Shown piece after piece: positions 22,306 through 34,937 of a stretch of DNA of 64,000 nt. The notes below the pieces were generated by a model. The model was not told the origin of the DNA. It saw nothing but the letters and a program-made list of their open reading frames with translations, and made no database searches. The translations under genes were made by a program, and so were the position numbers. The stretch is from Saxidomus purpurata (taxonomy: Eukaryota > Mollusca > Bivalvia > Venerida > Veneridae), in assembly GCA_022818135.1 (NCBI GenBank), contig JAFMSR010000002.1:59661523-59725522 (forward strand). The letters are read 5' to 3'. The stretch's first letter is position 1. Each line of letters begins with the position of its first letter.

Positions 22306-25300
22306 TAAGATTATATACTCTCTCTGTCTCTGCGCTCACATTCCACACCATATGAACTTGTTCACAGCAATGAACGGAGTTGTCTTTTTGAGACCAGTTC
22401 CTAATCCTGGCAAACAGAGAAAGAGAGCTATCTGTACAACAAAAAGCACAATAAATGGTTTTATAGTTCTCCATTACAATAATGTTCATGCCTTAAAACT
22501 TCTAAAAACAGGCCAACATACATGTGTATGTGCTTTATTTTAAAATGTTAACTTCACTAATTTCAAAATTTTAGATTACAAAATGCAGCTACTGGATTTT
22601 AATGAAAGGTTGATCTGCATGGCAACATGTGGATGACTGACATGTTAAAATCATCACTACATGAGCAAATAATCATTTCAATATGTCATAATAATGACAA
22701 CGTCAATCAAACTGAATTATCTGTCTGCAAATCTGCATACTTACACTGTCAAATGATTATTACATGTATGCAAATATTACACTGATTTGTTTGCACAATA
22801 GACCGCGAGTAACAAAAGCCATATTTAAGATAACATCATAGTAATTGCAGCAAAATACATTCTAAAGGCTTCTGGAATGCATGCTTTTTTGTTGTTGTTA
22901 TTTAAAGAGTTTCTCACCCTATAAAATGCAATCAGCTCCTGAAGTATTTCAGGAAATAGTAATTATCCAACAAAAGACGACATGCAATGATCTCTTTTCC
23001 TGTCTTTTTTACTGTAACATCTCTATTGACTAATACCAGCTCAAGGAAGTTAAGGGCATGCTGACTAACGTACATGAACCCACTTTTTTTGCTTCAAAAT
23101 TGCAAAATTTAAGAAGTCTGGATATCAAAAAGTGGCTCTTATTCTAAATGAATATTTTCATACACGCTGACTCCGACTGAGACAGTAAAAGGCTGGAGTC
23201 CATCAGACTTGTTCCCATTGTTTACAAAATAGTTGACAAAAATAGAAAACTCTCGAGCTGCAACCTGAGTAACGGGAGTTGCAATCCAAATCAGACATCG
23301 CTGATAATTGAAAACATATCAGTAAATTAAACATAAGACATCGGGTATACAACTTAGACCAACAGTTAAAATGATGAATGCGAGACTGACAGTCATGACT
23401 GACTGACACTAACAGGAGAATCGGGAAATTTAGAGGACTCACTTTCTAAGTATCGAAGAAACTTGTTTTAAATACTAAGCCGAGTCATTAGACAATGAAA
23501 ACAAAACCATTAAAATAAAGTATATCTAATAACTGCATTACCAAACCTTTTCATGAACCTTTTTTAATATATGTTTACCATTAACTTGTAAAAAAAATAA
23601 ACAAATATTTTTGTTTGCCTAAGTTTTCTGTTTACAATTTCCTAGGGAAAAAAATAAATGTTTTTGTTTTCCTAGCAGACGTCTTAATCAAGAACAGGCC
23701 TCAATAATTACTGCAGTGCTTCCTATTATAAGCGACGGCAAAACAGAACCTATATTTTTAGCATCATACAATAATGAAAATTGTCAATATAATGATAGAT
23801 GATGAAGTATGACAATACTGTGCAACCTTTATAGCAATAATCAAATCACATATGTCCAAACGGCTATTAAAGGTGGTCTCACTGATTGTATAGCCTGAGA
23901 GCTCTGGATATGTCCTATCTGATAAACAAAGGGCTTTTATGTTTGTGTTGTCTGAAACAATCCTATTGTATTTTAACTGTCATTTCAATCGAGATATTTG
24001 ATATTATAATATTTGTATTGTGTCTGTTTCGCCTGTAGAAAACCCTAAGGTCATAGGTTCTTATTCTGCCTGACCATGAGACTCGTAACTATAGGCAGGC
24101 ACTGTCATTTTCCAAGATGTATTTCTGACTTACAGTATAAGTTTCATAATGAAGACAGTACACAATTCAGACAAAATAAAAGGGCTCTGCACAGAGCAAA
24201 CAATTCAAACACCTAATACTATAAACATGTTTAAGAGCACAAATACCTCTCCAAATCTCGCCAACATAAAATCATCCCTGTTCCTGACGGTTTGTGATTA
24301 ATCATTTCAAAACCTCACTCTTAGGTTATATTTTCTGCCCAGAATTTGTTAAAAAAACTTGGAACAAATTAATAAAATAAACCAGCTTGGTCTTACAGGA
24401 AAAACCTAGCACTAACTAGTTATGTCAGATAACAGCCAATAATAACATTCAACAAAGCTGATAGCAATCTCTATCAAAGAATTGAAGTTTTCATTCCAGT
24501 AATAAAACCCCCAGTTTACATTTTTCTTTCTTCCTGCCATTTTTGTCATCCAATAAAAACGCTGTATTTCTGTGGATTCTCTTTCCAAAATGTTTCTAAA
24601 TTTCATGGAAAGTCGATGTTTAAATCACATGATAGTAATTCACTATGTCAGATAGAACTGGCCTGGTGGATAAAATAGTATGTATTTTCCATAAACATCT
24701 GCAAAGATACTGACCATTGTCAAATGCAGCCGGTCTCTTGAACAAAACGTTAAAGTGATATTACCCTTCAAAGTGACCATCATAATTTAAAAGAAGACAT
24801 TAGACACTGATTCATTCTACTTGAAAAATGAATAATACATTGCCAAAGTTTCAACAAAAATATAATGAATGTGTATCTCAAGTTTTATTCCCATTGAATA
24901 CATATTCTAGTCAAAAATATTTGATTAAATCCTTGATTAAATTACATACATCTCAATGTATATCTTTCAATAGGAGAAGCAACTTGGCATAATTAATTTT
25001 TTTACATGTTTTCAAAGCATTTCTTAAGAAATGTTTGTTCTTGATCGTTACTGAATTTAGAAATTTTTAAGGGTGTTTTATAATTGCATTCTGCTGTTCA
25101 AAAAGGGACCATTGAGTTAGAATTTGAAGTGAAGAAAATTCATGTTATGCCATTCTACAACTGCTTGAAAATTTAATTAATATTTCACACAAAACTGTGC
25201 TTTCTGTTGCTTATTTACATTACTATACATCTCTAACAAAAGACATTGTAATCTTTAAAAATACACACGACAATCACTCTTGTAAAAGTAGTCTGTAGTG

Positions 25301-25652
25301 AACATGTTTAACTAAATAAAAAAACCAACCATGTTTTATTGTGGCCTATGTTTGCTTACAAGTTTCTTTGTATTTGGGTTTTTTTATTTGTAGTTTTTCT
25401 TGTATCTAAAGCTTGCTTTTGAATTCAACTGAAATCATTGTATTGTATACATGTGTAAAAACAAAGAAGTGGATACAGTTTCATGTTAAACCCTTGAAAT
25501 GTCTGAATCCTGTTTGCATTCTTTTGAAATGTTTTTGTCACATGAAATAACAGTCTTTATTTCTGCTATGTGTATGTAATTAGTGGCAAGAAAACACTGT
25601 GGCAGGCAACATTGAACTGGAGGTCTTGGACTGCTAGGATTTAAGGTAGGTC

Positions 25653-26251
25653 CAGTGTTCCCACTCTCGTAAATCACGCAAAAAAAAAAAATATTGCGCA
25701 AATAATTTTCACCACGTGCGAGATCGCTCGCGTACAAAAATGACAAGGACAATTAGGTTCAGCTGGAATCCCTCAGTATTTTCTAAAAATAGATCATGGA
25801 AATTCTACTTTCTCGTCCAATCGGTCAGCACAACTGCTGGTGATTTACCGTTGACGTCATGAAATGTAGACGGGTTTCATATTTGAATGCTCTGGGAATT
25901 AATATTAGCACTTTAAAAGTGTGACCAATCTAATGATCCGGGCTTCATCTGCAAAAATGTGGCAGACAAAGCATTGTGTTTTGCTTCACGGCGAATAAAA
26001 TAAATGATGCCCAACAACAAAGTGAAGAGTTACCATCCACAAGTACCAAAACAACTACGAGTAGTGTTAGAAGTCGGAAAAAGTACCGAAACGGTTTCAT
26101 TACAAGTGGTTGCCATGGGCTGTAAAAATTTTAAACATTCGCCGCTTGTCTATCATATAATTTTCATACCCCCAAAAATTGAGATTTACCCCTTCTTTTT
26201 GTGTCCAGGGGGTAAGTATACCCTTGAAAAAAATACTGAGTGGGAACACTG
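25653..26251. mobile_element. Non-autonomous TIR DNA element, 599 bp, 6-bp target duplication
   Basis: A 14-bp perfect TIR, CAGTGTTCCCACTC at 25653 and its complement ending at 26251, is flanked by TAGGTC on both sides (25647-25652 and 26252-26257). The interior is CpG-containing (CACGTGCGAGATCGCTCGCG near 25713) and unlike the cores of the 18.6- and 62.4-kb elements. An ATG frame from 26004 runs out of the right end into flanking DNA (to 26417) and matches nothing I know. Confidence 0.82.
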
Positions 26252-28291
26252 TAGGTCACAGGAAAGGCTTGGGCCTGAGAACAAGGAATTGCAGGTCCCT
26301 GAAGCCACTCAGAGCTGCTGCAGTTTCTGCAAGTTTCCGATGAATTTCCAGAAAAAAATGGTTTGTTGCAGACAAAAATTTGAACAACTTCACATCATAT
26401 TTTCTTTCCAGACCTAAACCACATGAAAATTAATCATTATTTCATTCTAAGGTTATTTTGATTGGATAATGATTAATATTACTACGTATTGCCCAGGATA
26501 TAGGCTTTCTATACAAAATTGTATAGCTTTTGAAGACATTGAGAATTCCAATGCAGCCCTAAATGGTATCTGTTAGTACCATAATTATCACTTTTAGCAT
26601 CTTTTAGCCTAACCTCTAGTTTGTGGTACAAATGCACTCACAGAGTCATTATGCAGCTAAAACATAACAAACAATTTGTGACTCGTAAACAAAACCATCC
26701 TTCCACTTTTCTTGTCATAATGAGTCACAAGAGGTTTAGTTTCATCAAGAATAAATGTGGTCCTTATCAGTGTGTGCATCTACATCCCTTTATGGTCTTA
26801 TACTCAGTAAACTGCATTGCAAAATGCAAATTGTTCTTTTGGAAATTGCATTTTTTTAAGGAATTAAAATGAAAAGACAAAAAATTGCAAATTATCAATT
26901 GAACATCTATAACATAATGCCTAACTCTTTAAGCATTACAAAAAGAAGTGTGTGAAAGACAACAATTTCAACTTGTCATTTTGCACTTTTTCATCATGTT
27001 CAAGTAGAAACTAATATTGTAAACTACCAAATGGCAACATTTGCCAAAACAAATTCTTATTTTAGTACCCATTTTTATGTCAATGCTCAAACAGTATCGA
27101 TCTCCATAAGTAAGGTACAGGTCCAGTACAATATTACTACCCATTACCCACAAGGAAAATATCAAGTATCTACATAAACCTAACGAAAGAATGAATTTTA
27201 TGAATTGCAAAATGAATGAAGATACTGACAGTTAAAGCAACAGAGATTAAAAAGTAATACAGATGAACTTTACTCTTTAGCAAACATCCTATTTAAATTA
27301 CAATGGATAAGGTTACCACTGTCTGTTCAAAGTGCATATGTCTTGAATGCATTTAAGTGATGAAGAGGTATCCATGGGTAAACAAGTGGGTAAACAAGTG
27401 GACAAGTACCCTGGAAGAAAATCTTATGTGCTCTAGCCCTACTAAGTTGGATATATACACTGTTTAGATTGTCAATTTAAACATATCAATCATCTTTAAA
27501 ATGGTTAATGTTCTTTTGACTGTAGTATCGGCGAGTATCAAAGATAAGATGTCAAAGATAGACCTCTGTCAGACAAACTATACTTTTTGTGTGCAATCCC
27601 CTTTTACACTCTCGAATGCATACTTTTAACGTTATTGTTTTGTTGTGTTTTTCAAAAGGCAGTGGCTTAAGATAGCCGGTTCTATATTAATCATTATTAT
27701 TATGATAAATTTACTCTCTTGCTGATTTCTCCTCTTTTTAACAAGATTGTCGTATGGTGTTATTTTACTCAGAAAAGAAGTGGAGAAATCCAGAAGAATA
27801 GTTATTGTCTAACAAATGCAAGAAATGCAACAAGTGCACGAAGCCACATGACGTCACACTGGAATGTCACGTAATTAAAATGGTCGACCTGACATTTTAA
27901 GAAAGCTTTGAAAAGTATCTATCTCATAGATTTATACTTATTTCCTAACTTATTTCCTAACAAACTTCCAAAACACATGACTCAAAATTAATCTGGTATC
28001 ATTAGAACTCTCATATATTCAATAATGAACCAGCTACCTAGCCACTGCCTTTTCAAAATGCAGTGACTATTCCAAATTTTATTCCTCAAAGTAGAAGAGT
28101 TTTGCTGTAAAAGATTCAATATTTCTCAGTTTCCACCATAAGAGATGATTATTAACTGCATACATCATCAACACTTGTTTAATTTGCTCTTTTGTATTGT
28201 TCTTTGCTTAAATCTTACCAAGTAAACCTTGCAGAGATTGAACAGTTGAAATAGTTTAAAGTAAAAAGTTGGATTTTCTTAAAAACTTTAC

Positions 28292-28323
28292 CTTGGCACT
28301 GAAATCCTTGCTTTCCAAATCCC
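28292..28323 (-). CDS. PRKC: Conventional protein kinase C, 32-bp micro-exon (middle of C1A)
   Basis: On the minus strand TTTTCAG precedes and GTAAAG follows a 32-bp exon. In the phase required by the upstream exon (G completes TG|G = Trp) it reads W-GFGKQGFQCQ and leaves a single G for the next Val codon. This is the strongly conserved C1A loop of classical PKCs and contains the first Cys of the second Cys-x2-Cys pair. I recall that vertebrate PKC genes have an exon of the same size here; that is from memory. Only 173 bp of intron separate it from the first exon, while the following intron is about 19 kb. At 32 bp it would be missed by most ORF-based searches. Confidence 0.94.
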
Positions 28324-28496
28324 CTGAAAAAAGAAAACAATTCCACTTAATAAGCAATCTTCTTTATATACATTATTTAATTCAAAACTGTAAATAACTA
28401 CCAAAAAACAGGAAGTAATATCGCGAAAACGGATATCGTTTCACTGAATTTCACCATTTCATCGAAGATAATTCCACTATGCGTGCTAAATCTTAC
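28324..28496 (-). other. PKC intron 1 (173 bp)
   Basis: A short intron between the start-codon exon and the 32-bp exon, with GTAAGA donor and TTTTCAG acceptor. It lies in phase 2 (after TG of a Trp codon). No repeat element is visible in it. Confidence 0.9.
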
Positions 28497-28636
28497 CATA
28501 TAAAATCCTTACAGTGACCACAAAAGGTAGGTTGTTTAAAAAACCTTTGAACCATTTTATGATCCTTAACAATAGCAACATTTTTCTGTCTTAAAGCTCC
28601 TCTCCTATGCACACCCTTACCCACCGTTTCGGCCAT
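28497..28636 (-). CDS. PRKC: Conventional protein kinase C, first coding exon (N-terminus, pseudosubstrate, first half of C1A)
   Basis: Read on the minus strand, an ATG at 28636 (A at -3, G at +4) opens 46 codons plus two bases, ending in a clean donor (TG|GTAAGA). The peptide begins [30 protein letters not shown] matches the conventional PKC pseudosubstrate, with Ala at the position of the phospho-acceptor, which in this family keeps the kinase inactive until diacylglycerol and calcium release it. The C1A domain then starts: His, 12 residues, Cys-x2-Cys ([15 protein letters not shown]). The split Trp codon TG|G joins exactly to the next exon. The N-terminus is a few residues shorter than in vertebrate PKC alpha. 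I saw no in-frame stop in about 100 nt upstream, so the start rests on homology and Kozak context. Alpha, beta and gamma paralogues cannot be told apart from this part. Confidence 0.95.
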
Positions 28637-28860
28637 TTTGCCTGCCTGACAGCTCGAAATGCGAACGCTGAGCTGTGTATTGATTTTGTTTATGCATAGG
28701 CCAGGGCTGTGATTTAAACCGAAAATAGCTTTACTAGATGTCAGAACTCTTTTTTTTTTTTTGGTTTTTTAAATCCGTTGAAATAATATTATATTAAAGA
28801 ACTACATGTTTATTTACTTATGTTAGTATAATGTCTCACTAAAGTAAGCGACGAGTGGAG
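28637..28860 (-). promoter_or_regulatory. Presumed 5' UTR and promoter-proximal region of the PKC gene
   Basis: This is the stretch just upstream (minus strand) of the PKC start codon. It has more CpG than its surroundings near 28650-28670. I see no clear TATA box at a convincing distance and cannot place the transcription start. A homopolymer T run lies at about 28750-28762. The assignment rests mainly on position; a further non-coding first exon upstream is possible. Confidence 0.35.
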
Positions 28861-29761
28861 ATATGGAGATATTGCCCAAGGACTATACTCCAGTAGATCT
28901 TGCATCTTTTAAGTCAAATATTAACATTTTTCTTAAAACTAACATTTACCTTTAAAACAAATGATTTAAAAAAAGGAGTGCATTGCAACATGTTGAACAT
29001 TTATTATGATGAATTTATATCATGACATACTGTCTAGATATATAGGCTGTAGGCCTCTATCTCTGGATACTGCCAACCCCTCTCGCGAGTCGGATATGTT
29101 AGTATATAGAGCGAGACACTAAAAAATCCTGACAGTAAGTTTTGTCAGGTACAAGTGAGACTTAGAAGAAAGTATCCAGTCAAAAATTAAAATGTTAGCA
29201 TAAAATTGAGAACAGAAATAAAATTAAGAGATAAAAACATTGATCATCTGACTAATACTGAACATTTACCACAGCCTGCTTGAACTGGCCAAGGTCAGGT
29301 AGAATAGTAATGTTACATGGGGTGATACTATGTGGGAAAAATGAGTACTTGTGGTAATCAGAGGTAACCTGTATCTGCCTTGGGGACAGTGAGTGCATGT
29401 GCCAGGTGAGCCTGTTAGATCTAGGTGTTTGTACGTAGGATGGAAGTGATATATTTTGTAGAACATAATGAGCTTGGAGTCGAATCTCCTGTGTTGCAGG
29501 GACCGGCATCCCAGGTCACCCTGCATGTCTGTCGAGAATTATTTTTATTGGCTTAAACAATTTATAATGTTGACTATGTGATTATTTTTCATTTAACGTA
29601 CGTTTTATAATAAAACAAACTTCCCTGCCACCCATATATTTGTGAATCATTCATTCTGTGTCATATATTTAATTTCGTCCTCTTCACATTCCGACCCGCG
29701 CTTGCGCAAAACACGTAGGTCAAAAGTTGTTTTTCGGGGAGTTAACCTATAGCCCCCCGCT

Positions 29762-30161
29762 TTGATTGTGTAAGGGCTCCAGATGGTAGAAGCATATTCT
29801 ACCTGTGGCCGGACGAGGGACTTGTACGCCAGTTCTTTTACTTTTTCATTGCTGGTGGTTATATTTCTTTTGATGAATCCCAGATTTTGAATCGGCATTG
29901 GTTGTTATCCTTGGGATTCGAGTATTATAGCTACATGACGTAAGATCTGAGGATAAATCTAAACCAATATGTAAATTTAGCATTAGGGACAGGTTCTAAG
30001 GCTTTGCCATGAAGATAGTATTTATTTTTAATGACAGTTTTATTTTTAGTGATGTGTAGCACTTGACATTTTGAAGGGTTAAACTCCATGTCCCACTGTT
30101 TCTCCCAGACCTGCATATTGTCAAGATCTTGTTGCAGGGATTGAGAATCTGAGAGCGAATC
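29762..30161 (-). pseudogene. Decayed non-LTR retrotransposon reverse transcriptase (C-terminal part)
   Basis: On the minus strand a frame reads SLQQDLDNMQVWEKQWDMEF then NPSKCQVLHITKNK and YYLHGKALEPVPNAK, followed after frame changes by LGFIKRNITTSNEKVKELAY then KSLVRPQVEYASTIWSPYT. This order (WxMxFNxxKCxVLHI, YxLxGxxLxxV, KxxxLxFxKRN, LAYxxLVRPxLEYAxxxWxPxT) is the thumb and post-RT region of Jockey/CR1-like LINEs. At least two frameshifts break it, and neither the endonuclease nor the catalytic YADD part is present, so it is a dead 5'-truncated fragment. The clade cannot be fixed. Confidence 0.85.
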
Positions 30162-31450
30162 TAAATTACATGTACATATTTATTTCTAAAGAGGGATAGA
30201 GCTAGCTTAAAACTTGTAATATTTATATACAAATTCATGCTCAGCAAGATGGTCTGAGGTCAATTCTATGTGAAGCACAAGTGTGTCTTGACAAATGGCT
30301 GGGGGTGAACGTCAATTAATTACCTATTCTGTTATGAGTTGCGTTTCAAAGCTTTGATAGCCACGTAGCACCGTCGGCAAGATACCTCAACAAAGACATC
30401 TGATTACATTCAAAACGAGGCATACCGTCTAAGATCCAAAATAAGTAGGATTCCTTTTTGAAGACTCAGCAGGAAAATCTAAAACGTATTTAACATCATT
30501 TGCTATGACAGCAAGATTCAAATCTGATTTACTTTTACATAGATGACACACTAATGGTTGTACCCACACTCACGGGATCTTCTTCAACAAAAACAATACA
30601 TCTGAAGCAAGCAGGAATTTGTTAACTTACATCATATCGTGATGATCAAGACGAGGCAGCAACATTGCAACATCAAAACAAATTTTGTCTTGTCTAACAT
30701 TTAGCAAGCAACAACCATATCAGAAATCTCGGTCCTTTATCATTGAGATTGGACATTTTAGAAGTTGTATTAGAAAGCCCGTGATAATACCATTTTCTGG
30801 AACATGCAAACAACTATGATGTATTCTAATATTCTTATATTTAGAAGAGCAAATTTATGAATAATACATGCTTTCCAAAAGAACCGTTTGAATCTGTTGA
30901 CATTGTGGTGGTGCATAGCAACATGGCGCCAAACTGGTTTGAAGTACACGCAATGTTGAACGGTTTTATAGCATGCATGGAAGTCCAGTACCAAGTCTGA
31001 AAAACACAGAACATTTAAAAAAATATATATTTCATCAAATCTGTGAAAGAAATTATTGTTTTCTGTGAGGCTACTTTAGAACGCCAGAGAGGAGCATTTC
31101 TCTGAAAATTGAACACAATTTCAAACACAATATAATGAATATTCAAATGTCAGTGGTAGAGAAGGGATTGTTTAGGATATTTCTACTAAATAAAACTAAA
31201 CCCAGTTCGAAGCACCCTTTTCCTCAGATGTCGCAGGTCCTGAATATCATTTTTAGCATTCTCTTTCTGATCCACCACGTGATACCGTTACAGTAAAAAT
31301 ATCAATTACTATAGTAATTAGAAATCCACACAGCATTGCACAGGTAGCTATATACAAAGTTTCTATAAGTTTTGCAGTTCAAAGATTTTTCTAATTCACA
31401 TGGTAACATGAACGAAGATTTAAACTCGTGGCTACATAAAATGCTGTACT

Positions 31451-32090
31451 ATGGTTACTGCAATGCAGATATTTGATGAACGGTGTGATATATATACGTA
31501 CAGTAAGAAATTGTCTGCCAAAGATGGGGTCCGCCTTGGTAGACTTAAAACCTCTATTTCTAAGGTAAACATCGCTGCTGTAAGGGCTGGGGATGCCTGC
31601 TTGTCGGTGAAAAATATAGCCAGTAATATTGGCATATCAGAAGGCAGCGTTCAAACGATTCTGACGAAGCATTTACACCTGTGCTAGGTGTATACCTCAT
31701 TTGCTCACTGAGGAGCAAAAGAAACAAGGTCTGAAATGTGCCTGGGAACTTTTGAAAAAATACAAAAACTGTACAAGTCGGGATATTTCTATTTGCTAAC
31801 TTAGGTGACGAAACAAGCAATGGAAACGAAAAGATCAAACACGCTTATTTATTGACAAGAGAACCATCAGTATGAAAACGATGTTGTACGTCATTTTTCT
31901 TCAATTCCAGCGGGCCAGTTGTTTTCAGTGCCTTGTCTATCTGGTCATACAGTATAACAACTCTGTGCTGAAGAAAGTTTTTAAAAATGAAATAAGAAGC
32001 GTCCAAGCAAAGGATAGTCATGCTCTCATCTGATTTGTGACAACGCCTCCTCTCACAGGTGCGAGAATGATAAGTTAGATACCAAAAGAC
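31451..32090 (+). pseudogene. Decayed mariner-type transposase
   Basis: The first frame carries the second helix-turn-helix region (VNIAAVRAGDACLSVKNIAS then NIGISEGSVQTILTKHLHL). After a frameshift it continues IPHLLTEEQKKQGLKCAWEL and LKKYKNC, matching the typical linker. A GDET motif follows, at the position of the first catalytic Asp, but with an internal deletion; then fragments equivalent to LYVIFF, SGPV and NNSVLKKV in broken frames. Frameshifts, stops and deletions make it non-functional. I could not identify its terminal inverted repeats. Confidence 0.85.
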
Positions 32091-33591
32091 GTTCATCTAG
32101 CCGCATCTCACGATACAAAAATGAGTTTCGGTAAAGGGGGAAAATTTTGAAGGTTTGCATTAAATATATTTTTGATAAAACGCTGCTCTTCAGAAATCAA
32201 AACCGAATGACATACCTTTTGCAGGACCCTCGTACATATTTTTTTTATTATGTCTTAATGTTTTTGGAGTCAATAGGTCAAAAGTATAGGTCCCTAGAAA
32301 CTCGCACATTTAACTTCATATATAAATGTTTTAAAATGTTATGTAAAAGTGTGCATGTTATTAGTTAAGTAATAAGGTGCTATGATAATTTGTAGATTAT
32401 ATTTATATTCCTTCTCCGCAACGAAACTGTCACCTATGTTTTGTCATTTGTCATGTAGTTCTTGTATGTATGTACTGTTCATACCTCATGGATCATGATT
32501 GACTCACTGGAATTGAAATAAAGATAATTATATACATATAAATTGCCCGCGAGGCGCAGATGCTCTTTGTGATATCAAAGGTTAACGACCTGATTGTCCA
32601 AAACGGGAAAACATACACTCCCTGAGAATCCTTTGGAACATTTTGATTGTAACGCATTCGAAAACAGGTTATTTATATTGATATTGGAGTCAGTATGTCA
32701 AATGCAAAAGTCATAGTACAGTGGATCACTGGACAACTGTCAAGAAACTTCATAAGTGACCTGCCTATAGGAGTATAGACCCATATCAATATTGACTGCC
32801 AAAGGTTATGGTCACTGGAAGAACCTCACGAAACATCTACATGTAGTAGCATTCTAAGATGTCTTTAGCATATGTTCACGGAACTTCCCGTGTGCGCTCG
32901 TGGTGGTGTGTAGATAATACAGTATGTAGCGTTATTTTACCACAAGGTCCAACTCCATTGAACAAAACCATTCCCAGTCCCTACCCCCACCCCCCGATAA
33001 CCCTACATATTGATGTTTGGTAACCTAAGGAACCGACAACAATGGATCTTCCACATTAGAGACAAAACTGTATCGACGACATGTGTTTTGTTTTAAAGAT
33101 ATTTCTTCCTATACATGTATATACCTTGGGCTTGTGTAAGTAGTAAAAAATGGATATAACACTCATCCGTAAATGGCTTATATAAAAGCAAAAACTATAC
33201 TACGTTAATTATGGTAATTACTACATTTCTAACACCATCTAGCACCGGTTTGATGATAACACAATTCTGTGATATAGTCCCAGAGGACCTGAAAATAAAT
33301 TACTTACAACACTTAGATAGACCAAAGTTGCAACGCCGAATAAAACACCACGTGTTTCGTATATATGATTAATTAAGTCAGTAGATGAGTAGAATAGGAT
33401 AAGTAATTAAGTATAATGTTACATTTAATATCCTGTTGAATTTACAGATTGTAAATATCGGGGCATTTCCCTGTCTCGGGCAAGTATCCAGATAGTAAAA
33501 TTTGTTATGTTCCAGTCTATAGAAGATAATTGTTTGCTTTCGTGAAAGATCGCCACATAATTCATTTTGGGATCTCAAAGGTAATATTTAA

Positions 33592-34109
33592 AGGTCCATT
33601 ACTAAGACCAAATCGAGATTTCTTTTAAATATGGAATTGTAACGGGCGTCTTCTCAGAAGGAACATATGATATACTGCATCGAATGTGACCATATTGTGT
33701 TGAAAATTTGAGTTTAACAAAAGAAATAATAAATATGTTTTGTATTTTCAAATACGAAAGTAGGATTTCCAGTTTTCAAATATCTTTGTAATTTTCCAGA
33801 AATCTCACAGAAAGAGGCTGTAAATATGTCGAATATGAATAAGCATGACTATTTTGAATTAAAGTTGAAAGAAATTCACTTCCAATCATGTGCAACGTAT
33901 ATTTCTGACTGTTTACAACAAGTAACAGTAGGACAAAAAGTCCACCCAGGTCAATCTAAGGAAATACAAAAACATTCACTCGTTTTTCTGCAGCAGTATT
34001 TCAAACAGGGAAATACTCCACGGCTATTGTAAAGTTTTAGAAGCCAGTTTCAAACTGTATTTCCCTGTTACAAATCCAGAAAATTTAATTTGGTCTTAGT
34101 AATGGACCT
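33592..34109. mobile_element. TTAA-flanked MITE, 518 bp, 22-bp perfect TIRs
   Basis: TTAA (33588-33591) precedes and TTAA (34110-34113) follows an element whose first 22 bases (AGGTCCATTACTAAGACC...) are the exact complement of its last 22. Similarity continues imperfectly inward (ATTGTAACGGG / TTTGTAACAGGG). TTAA duplication is the signature of piggyBac and Kolobok transposons. The AGG terminus departs from the CCC/CAC-like piggyBac ends and may favour Kolobok. An inner 68-codon frame (33826-34032) is not recognised as a transposase. Confidence 0.88.
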
Positions 34110-34937
34110 TTAATCTGGCCAACAGTTACTCTGTATTTCATGCTGGATCGCACATTGTGGATATGATATTCACACGATGCTTAGAATTATGTCTTTACTG
34201 CTCTGTCTCGTGATTTAGATACATAAATAGTGGAATTATTTCCTGAGAAACTCATCATTATTAGGATATGATCTTTGGCTTTATTACAGAAAACTACTGA
34301 AAGACATGAAATAAAATACATGTACTGATTATCGATCACTTCCCAGTATACCAAATCACTCCGATCAAAGGGAAATAACCGAATTACCTTTCGAGTTAAT
34401 GAAAACCAAGGGAGATTACGGTGTCTGAATAGATTTTTTGATAATTTTTGTTGACTTCCTCTACATATTAGGACAGAATGGAACAGAACTATTGAAGAGG
34501 CATAGTTAATGTATATCTGCAATACATTGAGTATAATTAAATACAAGAAAAGTTAAAGTTGTAGGTAATATTATGATATTAGTAGTTTACACCGAAAAGT
34601 ATGTCGGTATTTTTAAACCTTATATGGAATCGATGAATGAATCTTTTAATATACAATTATAATATTTTAGATATTGCATCGCACTATGTTTAACATGAGA
34701 AATATATTTGTTTGCAAAACTCAATATTAAAGTCAAACCAACGTTCTGGGACGGACATTGCCCATGCACACAAAAACAAACTGTACCAGTAACTTTATAT
34801 TCGATCATAACAAGAGTGAAAGCATGTACAGATGTAACAAACGTAAACTTAAGCATACTTTGGCTCGATTGTTTCCAAGATATTTCTAATTTTAAAACTA
34901 TTTAAAATGTCTCCTATATACGGAAAGCGTGATATAC

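Larger units (their letters stand above)
9233..28291 (-). other. PKC intron 2 (about 19 kb), repeat-rich
   Basis: Bounded by the donor after the 32-bp exon and the acceptor before the 83-bp exon. It holds no recognised exon. Its contents, annotated separately, are hairpin-tailed tandem-repeat elements, three TIR elements, an isolated palindrome and small simple repeats. The intervals 9240-11400, 13300-14750, 17300-18580, 19790-20630, 22310-25640 and 26260-28290 are AT-rich sequence in which I recognise nothing further. Confidence 0.85.

Noticed and set aside
24000..24100. B-box-like GGTCATAGGTTC, possible second SINE head
   Set aside because: No A box and no SINE body follow; too degenerate.
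34187..34546. 119-codon minus-strand frame
   Set aside because: No domain recognised; the segment looks like dispersed intergenic repeat sequence.
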